Positions 8,717 to 13,612 of a stretch of 18,227 bases of DNA are shown piece by piece. The stretch lies in assembly GCA_021807975.1 (NCBI GenBank), contig JAKBCJ010000043.1, positions 1 to 18,227 of the forward strand. The letters are read 5' to 3'. The notes beneath the pieces were generated by a model. The model was not told the DNA's origin. It searched no databases and saw only the letters and a program-made list of their open reading frames with translations. How positions within the stretch are numbered: the stretch's first letter is position 1; each line of letters begins with the position of its first letter. Position numbers and translations under genes: made by a program. Source of the DNA: Pseudomonadota bacterium (GTDB lineage: Bacteria; Pseudomonadota; Alphaproteobacteria; Acetobacterales; Acetobacteraceae).

Positions 8717-9472
8717 TCAGCCTTGAAGGGCGCGGCTGGCGGCTGTCAGCAGGCGGGCGAAGCGTTCGGCCCAGGCTTGCTGGCCCGTCGGGTCGGCGAT
8801 CAGGTCCTGGCGGATTTCGATTTCCAGATGCCGCAGGCCACGCTTCACGGCGTGGGTGGGGACGCTGTAATCGCTTTCCGGGGTCAGCGCGTAGGGGGCG
8901 TTTTCGCCCACGGTCAGGTCGCCTTCGCCGCGCAGCAGGTCGATCATGATCCTTGCGAGCGCCACGTCCTGGTCGAACAGGATACCCACCTGCATCGGGC
9001 GGGATTCGCCTTTGAAAACCGGGGTGAAGCTGTGCATGGCAACCAGGATCGTGGGGCGGCCGGCGCGCTGGTCCAGCAGCGCGGCGATGCGGTCATGGTA
9101 CGGGGTGAAGATCGCCTGCACGCGCTGGTTCCGGTCGGCCGCTGTCAGTCCGGTATTGCCCGGGATCGGGGTGTATTCGCTGACTTCCGGCATGGCGCTG
9201 GGCCAATTCGGGTTGCGATTGCAGTCGATGACCAGGCGGGAATAGGTCTGCAGCACCGCCGTGGCACCCAGCAGAGCGGACAGATGTTCGGTGACGCCGG
9301 CAATCCCGATGTCCCGCGCGATGTGCCGCTGACGCTCGGACTCCGGCACGCCGAGGTCGCCCAGGGCTTTTGGAATGACCTCTCCGGCGTGGTCGGCGGT
9401 CAGGAAAATGTCCGACGGTGCGGATGGGCGCAGCACGCGGACAGGGGAGGGGTCTTGGGCGGTCAGCAGCAT
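8717..9472 (-). CDS. N-formylglutamate amidohydrolase family protein
   Basis: A 251-aa member of the FGase family, zinc-dependent enzymes that hydrolyse N-formylglutamate (histidine degradation, HutG type) or related N-acyl/N-formyl amino acids. Recognisable segments are FLTADHAGEVIP (23-34), VIDCNRNPNW (81-90), AMHSFTPVFKG (145-155) and LEIEIRQDLI (216-225), which are family hallmarks with likely metal-binding His and Glu. ATG 9472 has AGGGAC just upstream. The frame remains open for 215 more codons, but that stretch lies antisense to the nitrile hydratase genes and is a shadow. No hut genes are nearby, so a histidine-catabolic role is not supported. It is divergent from the nitrile hydratase operon across about 45 bp. 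Confidence 0.85.
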   Translation of the reverse strand: MLLTAQDPSPVRVLRPSAPSDIFLTADHAGEVIPKALGDLGVPESERQRHIARDIGIAGVTEHLSALLGATAVLQTYSRLVIDCNRNPNWPSAMPEVSEYTPIPGNTGLTAADRNQRVQAIFTPYHDRIAALLDQRAGRPTILVAMHSFTPVFKGESRPMQVGILFDQDVALARIMIDLLRGEGDLTVGENAPYALTPESDYSVPTHAVKRGLRHLEIEIRQDLIADPTGQQAWAERFARLLTAASRALQG

Positions 9473-9517
9473 CGTGGTCCCTGTTGCAGGCGGCGCACAA
9501 TGCGCTATCGTCCCATT

Positions 9518-9826
9518 ATGGACAAGGAAACCAAGCGGGCGCACCACGATCTGGGCGGCGTCAGCAAATTCATGTGCGAGCCGGTGGATATCGAGCCGCA
9601 TGGCCTGACGGCGTTCGACCGGGAGGTCGATGCGCTGCGCCAGATGCTGGCGGCGAAGAAGCTGATGACGGTGGATGAACTGCGGCGCGGGATCGAGGCG
9701 ATCCCCGAGGCGGAGTATCACCGGCTGAGCTATTACCGCCGCTGGATCCGCTCGATCGCCGATAACCTGATGGTGCATGGGGTTATCACGGAAACCGAGC
9801 TTCGCGCGGAACTGGAGGGCCGGTAG
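9518..9826 (+). CDS. Nitrile hydratase beta subunit, N-terminal half (split gene)
   Basis: The 102-aa product corresponds to the helical N-terminal half of a nitrile hydratase beta subunit. It has HDLGGV near the start, matching the beta-subunit HDxGG signature. AFDREVDALRQML and TVDELRRGIEAI follow, then the SYYRRWIRSIADNLMVHGVIT block, which corresponds to the TYYExWLxxxExLLVxxGxLT region. It stops at TAG 9824-9826, and the next gene starts at the very next base. ATG 9518 is preferred because canonical beta subunits begin a few residues before the HDxGG motif. An ATG at 9500 with a weak AGG is the alternative. It could also act as the activator (p14K-like), a paralogue of this domain, but the HDxGG motif favours the structural subunit. 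Confidence 0.8.
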   Translation: MDKETKRAHHDLGGVSKFMCEPVDIEPHGLTAFDREVDALRQMLAAKKLMTVDELRRGIEAIPEAEYHRLSYYRRWIRSIADNLMVHGVITETELRAELEGR

Positions 9827-10120
9827 ATGTTCAGCGCGGGGGAAACGGTTCGGGTGAAGGACGAATGGCCGGAGGCGAGTGGCCCGGTGCATATCCGGAC
9901 CCCTTGGTATGTCCGGGGTCTGGAGGGCGAGGTCGTCCGTTGTCTGGGCGAGTTCGCCAACCCGGAGGATCTTGCGTTCGCGCGTCCGGCGGAGAAGCGT
10001 CCGCTGTACCATGTGCGGTTCCGCAAGGGTGCAATCTGGCCCGAGGCGAAGGCCGATGATGAGTTGCTGGTTGAGATTTTCGGGCACTGGCTGGAGCCGG
10101 CGGCAGGGGAGCGTCAATGA
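9827..10120 (+). CDS. Nitrile hydratase beta subunit, C-terminal half (split gene)
   Basis: The 97-aa product is the SH3-like barrel half of a nitrile hydratase beta subunit. FSAGETVRVKDEWP matches the FxxGDxVRV opening. IRTPWYVRGLEGEV (23-36) matches the HTRxPRYxRGKxGxV loop, keeping the Arg24 that in family structures contacts the metal-cysteine claw. YHVRF and the terminal HWLEPA match the YxVxF and DxYLEPA ends. It has its own GGAGGG Shine-Dalgarno seven bases before ATG 9827, and its ATG abuts the TAG of the preceding gene. It is an independent gene, not a frameshift product. It corresponds to the alpha subunit of thiocyanate hydrolase (ScnA). Confidence 0.85.
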   Translation: MFSAGETVRVKDEWPEASGPVHIRTPWYVRGLEGEVVRCLGEFANPEDLAFARPAEKRPLYHVRFRKGAIWPEAKADDELLVEIFGHWLEPAAGERQ

Positions 10121-10698
10121 CCATCCTTGAGGCGGACAGCGAGCGTTTGCTGACGGCGGTGCGGTCCTTGCTGGAGCGCAAGGGGATCGTTTCGACAGCC
10201 GAGGTCATGGAGCGCATGGCGATAACCGATGCGGCGAGCCCGGGGCAGGGTGCGCGCATGGTCGCCAAGGCGTGGGTCGATCCGGCCTATCGTGCGCGCA
10301 TGCTGGAAGACGGGACCAAGGCGGCCGAAGAATTGGGCATCGTGATGCGGGGGATGCCTCCGTTGGGTGTGCTGGAAAGCACGGCCGAGGTGCATAACCT
10401 GGTGGTTTGCACGCTGTGCAGTTGCTATCCGCGCGCGGTGCTAGGGTATCCGCCGTTTTGGTACAAATCCGCATCGTTCCGGGCGCGGGCAATTCGCGAT
10501 CCGCGGGAGCTGTTGGCTTCGGAATGGAAGACGGTGGTGCCCGACGACGTGAAGGTAAGGGTCGTGGATTCGACGGCGGATTACCGCTGGATGGTGCTTC
10601 CGGTGCGGCCGGCGGGAACCGATGGCTGGGATGAGGATCGGCTGGCCGGTATCGTACGGGAAGGGGATATGATCGGGGTGACGGTTCCGGCGGTCTGA
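10117..10698 (+). CDS. Nitrile hydratase alpha subunit (cobalt-type)
   Basis: The metal-binding subunit of a nitrile hydratase-family enzyme, 193 aa (family about 195-210). The claw motif is VCTLCSC with C98, C101 and C103. Thr99 is typical of Co(III) enzymes (Ser in iron enzymes). Conserved text continues with PPFWYK, FRARAIRDPR, DSTADYRWMVLPVRPAGT and GVTVP. Tyr after the last Cys (CSCY) is nitrile hydratase-like; thiocyanate hydrolase gamma has Thr there. Unusually, the Trp of CSCYPW is Arg106, and LGLPP is LGYPP. ATG 10117 overlaps the previous stop by four bases (ATGA), with GGGAG upstream, so the genes are translationally coupled. No separate activator or cobalt transporter gene is in the window. 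Confidence 0.9.
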   Translation: MTILEADSERLLTAVRSLLERKGIVSTAEVMERMAITDAASPGQGARMVAKAWVDPAYRARMLEDGTKAAEELGIVMRGMPPLGVLESTAEVHNLVVCTLCSCYPRAVLGYPPFWYKSASFRARAIRDPRELLASEWKTVVPDDVKVRVVDSTADYRWMVLPVRPAGTDGWDEDRLAGIVREGDMIGVTVPAV

Positions 10699-10737
10699 CA
10701 TTGTCGTCAGACTGAAACCGGTCGCGCATCGGGCCGT

Positions 10738-10757
10738 TTGTCTGGTTCCACAGACAA
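10738..10757. promoter_or_regulatory. Hairpin upstream of the small lipoprotein gene
   Basis: ttgtctg (10738-10744) and cagacaa (10751-10757) form a perfect 7-bp inverted repeat with a 6-nt loop. It ends nine bases before the lipoprotein start codon and overlaps its weak ribosome binding region. There is no T-run, so it may be an operator or a translational hairpin rather than a terminator. Function is inference only. Confidence 0.3.
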
Positions 10758-10766
10758 GAGATTCCG

Positions 10767-10961
10767 ATGCCGATGTCCCTACGAACCGCCGCTTTTGCCT
10801 TGATGCTGGTTGGACTGGCCGCCTGTCACCAGGAAGGCCCTGCCGAACGCGCTGGCAAGAGCCTGGATAATGCCGGGCAATCGGTATCGGATGCGCTGAA
10901 CCCGCCGCAGGGGCCGGCCCAGTCGGCTGGACGCAAGGTCGATCGCGCGCTGGGTAATTAG
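10767..10961 (+). CDS. Small entericidin-like lipoprotein
   Basis: A 64-aa secreted lipoprotein. The signal peptide has Arg6, a hydrophobic core (AAFALMLVGL) and a good lipobox, GLAAC with Cys20. The mature part is short, polar and helix-prone, with two similar segments: GPAERAGKSLDNA and GPAQSAGRKVDRAL. These resemble small envelope lipoproteins often annotated as entericidin-like or stress-induced in alphaproteobacteria. An in-frame ATG two codons later is an equally possible start. The Shine-Dalgarno (AAGAG) is weak. It probably anchors in the outer membrane or periplasmic leaflet. The precise role is unknown, and the link to the nitrile hydratase operon 68 nt upstream may be only positional. 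Confidence 0.75.
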   Translation: MPMSLRTAAFALMLVGLAACHQEGPAERAGKSLDNAGQSVSDALNPPQGPAQSAGRKVDRALGN

Positions 10962-11380
10962 GGCGTCTGGGCAGGGTTTGGGTCGGGGTGTAGGGCAGGT
11001 CGCTTTGCGCCCGCCGCCCACGATGAGGATGTGCACCCCACCGCCGCCTTCTACCCCTGGTGGCCTTGAGGCAACTAATTCGATCATCCCGGAACTGGAT
11101 GTTCAGCGCAGCTTTTTTTCGGCATCTTCGCGCCCATGATGGTCGCGAGGGCGCTCGAGGCAGTTCCTTTGAAGCAGATACCGTCTTCGTCGTCTAACTC
11201 GGCCGCATTTGGTGGATTTATGTCGGACCGCTTCCGGATGGAACTGGTCAAAATCAGAGATTTACCCCAGTGGTGTCGGCGTCTACTGCACCGCGCCCGC
11301 GCCTGCTGGTGTTCGACACGATGGCATAGGTAGTCGTCCGTCGGTGCGCTATATTGAGTGCGACACTGGGAACCGCTGGG
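10962..11380. other. AT-richer spacer with an ORF tail, start of an acquired islet
   Basis: No gene is firmly supported. From about 11080 the base composition falls below that of the flanks, and stop codons appear in frames that stay open elsewhere. A T7 run at about 11111-11117 is not preceded by an obvious stem on the plus strand. On the minus strand a frame ending at 11084 translates with a protein-like C-terminus (SSIRKRSDINPPNAAELDD and onward). It has no plausible start codon with a ribosome site and runs back into the DUF3800 gene, so it may be a gene remnant. No promoter hexamers could be assigned with confidence. Confidence 0.4.
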
Positions 11381-12220
11381 ATGATCTTTACCGCATATCT
11401 GGACGAAAGCGGGACGCACGATGGCTCAAATGCGACCATCATGGGCGGCTTCATGGGTGCCTTTCGTGAAGAAGTCATCCTCGCAAGACGGTTGAGGGCG
11501 TTGCAGTACCATTATGGGTTCACGATCTTCCATGCTACCGAATTCAAGAACCGAAAGGGAGACTTCCAGGGATGGAGTAATGAGAGGGGGTTGGCCCTGA
11601 TCCAAGACATGACCGACATGGTAGCAACGTCGCTTTCGTCGGTCGTGATCGCCACGTTGCCCAACGATAGATATCGTGCGGAATATCGGAACGCTTCACG
11701 GCCGAGAAAAGTGACGCTTGATTCGAGTTACGGGCTGTGTTTTCGGATGTGTCTCGTGCATTTCCTCGAGGAAATGGAGAAGCGGGCGCCGGTCAAGAAG
11801 TATGGCAGCAAGTTGAATGTCATCCTCGAACACGGACACTCGAACGCAGGCGACGCGATGCGTATCTTCGAGGAAACGCGCCAGAATACGATGGCGCTTC
11901 ATGGTGTGGACCCATTGGGCACGATCACGACTGAAACTAAGAAGTCGTGTGCAAAACTGATGGTAGCGGATTTCCTGGCATACACCGGCTACATGACTGA
12001 TGTTCAGGAACGCGCGGGTGTCGTCATTGAATTGGGGAGAGAGGATCGAGTTCCGAGCAAGGCGAGCTTTACAAAGCTGGAATTTGATCCAGGTGTTCTG
12101 GAGGGTTTGTCAGATCACTTTGGTGGATTACGCTCTATGCGGCGAAAAGCGAAGGGAAAGGCGTCAGCAAGGGAACGCCAACCGCAATCCGAGGCAGACG
12201 GAAGCGAACCGGGCAACTAG
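11381..12220 (+). CDS. DUF3800 domain-containing protein
   Basis: The 279-aa product fits the DUF3800 family in length and motifs. AYLDESGTHD (residues 5-14) carries the conserved Asp-Glu pair, IFHATEF matches the FHAxE segment, VILEHGHSN contains a conserved acidic residue, and KLMVADFLAYTG matches the C-terminal (Q/K)xADxxAY motif. The family is thought to have an RNase H-like nuclease fold and is frequent in accessory and defence-rich DNA, but its function is not established. ATG 11381 is chosen over the upstream TTG (11354) because the domain starts immediately and GGGAA lies eight bases before it. Codon usage is less GC-biased than in neighbours, consistent with transfer. The Lys/Arg-rich tail after about residue 250 is non-domain. 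Confidence 0.8.
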   Translation: MIFTAYLDESGTHDGSNATIMGGFMGAFREEVILARRLRALQYHYGFTIFHATEFKNRKGDFQGWSNERGLALIQDMTDMVATSLSSVVIATLPNDRYRAEYRNASRPRKVTLDSSYGLCFRMCLVHFLEEMEKRAPVKKYGSKLNVILEHGHSNAGDAMRIFEETRQNTMALHGVDPLGTITTETKKSCAKLMVADFLAYTGYMTDVQERAGVVIELGREDRVPSKASFTKLEFDPGVLEGLSDHFGGLRSMRRKAKGKASARERQPQSEADGSEPGN

Positions 12221-12236
12221 CCCCGCTGAGAGCCGC

Positions 12237-12428
12237 TCAGAGGGATGGCGAATCCACGTTGCGCCGGCTCAAAGAGCCGTGATCGCCGCGATACATCCGT
12301 TCTCTATCCTGGCGGCTAGAGCCCACTGGTTTCTGTAGAGCCGCAAGCATTTCATCTGCAGCGCGAAGGTCGGATTGTACACTTGCCCGGCGAGCGGCGA
12401 CATCGGCGAGCAGGGTTTCGTTTGCCAT
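12237..12428 (-). CDS. Doubtful small ORF, 63 aa
   Basis: A frame from ATG 12428 translates as MANETLLADVAARRASVQS followed by a helix-prone stretch (DLRAADEMLAALQKP) and a charged tail. The first 35 residues look like a coiled-coil protein segment, and the frame stays open upstream to a TAA near 12505. It converges with the DUF3800 gene, 16 bp between stops. There is no Shine-Dalgarno before the ATG. It could be a real small gene, a decayed gene tail, or chance. I do not recognise a family. Confidence 0.3.
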   Translation of the reverse strand: MANETLLADVAARRASVQSDLRAADEMLAALQKPVGSSRQDRERMYRGDHGSLSRRNVDSPSL

Positions 12429-12476
12429 TAGCAGCACCAGTTTCAGCTCGTTAGTCGATGATAGTTCATGTATTTT

Positions 12477-12510
12477 CGTCCTAAACAGCGAATCGCTTTA
12501 TTTTAGGACG
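12477..12510. repeat. Nested imperfect palindrome
   Basis: Outer arms cgtcctaaa (12477-12485) and tttaggacg (12502-12510) are perfect complements. Inside them agcga (12487-12491) and tcgct (12493-12497) pair again around one base. The whole 34-bp element can fold as a cruciform or RNA hairpin. It has a short T-run inside but none following the right arm. It may be the foot of a mobile element, a protein-binding site or a factor-dependent terminator. No second copy was found in the window. Confidence 0.5.
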
Positions 12511-12592
12511 CCGCCGTTACTAGCTAGCGCCTAACGATGGGCGGTAATATCGCCCAGCAGCTGCTCAGCGACGAATCTACAGGAGCCGACGT

Positions 12593-13246
12593 CTATTCGT
12601 TCTCCTTGCGTCCGAGCATGATATGGGTTGCCAGGTCGGTGGCAGTGGATTCCGTAACGCGGTAGCCAAGTGCAGGGAGGTCCAAGCCCTCGAACATCGC
12701 CTCGCCTCGTCCGAGCAGGACAGGGGAGAGCGCAAGATGCACTTCATCGATCAAACCGGCCTGCAAGTACTGGCGAACGGTCGAGACGCCACCTCCGATC
12801 TTGACGTCACGCGCTCCCGCGGCCTCGCGTGCGCGGTCGAGCGCGGCGTGGATCCCGTCCGTGACGAAGTGGAAGGTGGTGCCGCCTTCCATTATGATCG
12901 GCTCGCGCGCGTGGTGCGTCAGAATAAACGTCGGGGCGTGATAGGGCGGATTGTCCCCCCACCAGCCCTTCCAGCTATCGTCCGGCCATGTCCCGCGCAC
13001 CGGACCGAACATGTTCCGGCCAAGAATGAAGGCACCGAAGCCGTCCATCGAGCGGTGGGCAAAGGTCTCGTCAACGCCCTCTGAGCCTCCACCCTGGCCG
13101 AACATGGCCTTAAAGGTCTTGGTTCCGAAGAACCAGTTGTGAAGCTCTTTCCCGCGCTTTCCTAAAGGATCCTGAAGGCTCTGTTCCGGTCCCGCGCCGA
13201 ACCCATCCAGGGACACCGCAAATCCCGCGACTTTAACACGTCCCAT
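12593..13246 (-). CDS. RibD C-terminal / dihydrofolate reductase-like family protein
   Basis: A 217-aa NADPH-dependent reductase-fold protein of the RibD-C family. The N-terminal strand KVAGFAVSLDGF matches the xxxxxxSLDGxxA opening. GAFILGRNMFGP (71-82) matches the LGRxTY nucleotide-binding segment. DVKIGGGVSTVRQYLQAGLIDEVHLALSPVLLG (148-179) matches the GGxxxxxxLxxxGLxDExxxxxxPVxLG block. ATG 13246 has a very good GGGGAGG site five bases upstream, preferred over longer in-frame starts. There is no deaminase domain, so it is not a riboflavin RibD. Such standalone proteins are common and mostly uncharacterised. Codon use is normal for the host. Confidence 0.88.
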   Translation of the reverse strand: MGRVKVAGFAVSLDGFGAGPEQSLQDPLGKRGKELHNWFFGTKTFKAMFGQGGGSEGVDETFAHRSMDGFGAFILGRNMFGPVRGTWPDDSWKGWWGDNPPYHAPTFILTHHAREPIIMEGGTTFHFVTDGIHAALDRAREAAGARDVKIGGGVSTVRQYLQAGLIDEVHLALSPVLLGRGEAMFEGLDLPALGYRVTESTATDLATHIMLGRKENE

Positions 13247-13612
13247 CCTGGCCTCCCCGGCTGCTTGCGATATGCTGCCTCGTTGAACTTGTGCCTGCAA
13301 TCGGGAAGCACTCACGCGGCGTTGAACGCCGGGCTTCGGCTAAGGACGCTCCCGCTGCGCGGGAGGGGGTTCGTTCTTTGATCAATCCAAGCCGAAAGGC
13401 GAATGTCCGGTTCAAGTCCATGGCGGAACGGACGCAGACGGATCCTCGCCAAAACGTGCGGTCTGCTTACTAGCGCCAAGATAACATCCGTGAAAAGCGG
13501 TCAAAATCTGTGTGCTCCGGGCACGCGGAGCCGCGAACCAGCCCGCCGGACTTGCCGCCTGTGCGTCCCCGGATAACACTCCATCCCCGGACGGAAAAAG
13601 GCCAGGACGCAG
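13247..13612. other. Divergent intergenic region with hairpins
   Basis: This 366-bp region separates two divergent genes and must carry both promoters, but no hexamer pair was clear. It contains ggcgttgaacgcc (13318-13330, perfect), a strong ctcccgc/gcgggag hairpin (13349-13365), a long-range ttcggct/agccgaa pairing (about 13335 with 13391) and gctccg/cggagc (about 13514-13531). It also contains an 8-bp direct repeat tccccgga at 13566-13573 and 13584-13591, centred about 40 bp before the GTG start of the synthetase gene; this could be an operator. The short open frames seen here are not credible genes. Confidence 0.4.
13349..13365. repeat. GC-rich 7-bp hairpin
   Basis: ctcccgc and gcgggag form a perfect stem with a 3-nt loop (tgc), followed on the plus strand by ggggttcgttcttt. 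It lies upstream of the reductase gene on the other strand, so there is no obvious transcript for it to terminate. It may be part of a larger structured element (see findings). Confidence 0.4.

Larger units (their letters stand above)
12221..12592. other. Spacer between DUF3800 and the reductase gene
   Basis: Besides the doubtful minus-strand ORF, this stretch holds several short palindromes: ctgag/ctcag (12226-12240), cggctc/gagccg with a 3-nt loop (12265-12279), the large nested palindrome at 12477-12510, and gggcg/cgccc (12539-12555). The part from 12440 to 12535 is clearly AT-richer than the surroundings. No transposase, integrase or target-site duplication was recognised. Confidence 0.45.

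Noticed and set aside
8420..9517. Long plus-strand frame preceding the first nitrile hydratase gene
   Set aside because: The frame is in phase with the hydratase gene, but its first 366 codons are antisense to nth and the amidohydrolase gene and have no family motifs. The real start is at 9518 (or 9500).
9518..9826. Reading the first hydratase gene as a p14K-type activator
   Set aside because: The HDxGG signature and the exact complementarity with the following SH3-like half fit a split beta subunit better. A dual role is not excluded.
9473..10117. 215-codon N-terminal extension of the amidohydrolase frame
   Set aside because: It is antisense to the nitrile hydratase genes, and the family's N-terminus and a ribosome site coincide with ATG 9472.
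12528..12590. Possible integron attC site (gcctaac resembles RYYYAAC)
   Set aside because: No matching GTTRRRY partner lies at a suitable distance on either strand, and there is no integron integrase in the window.
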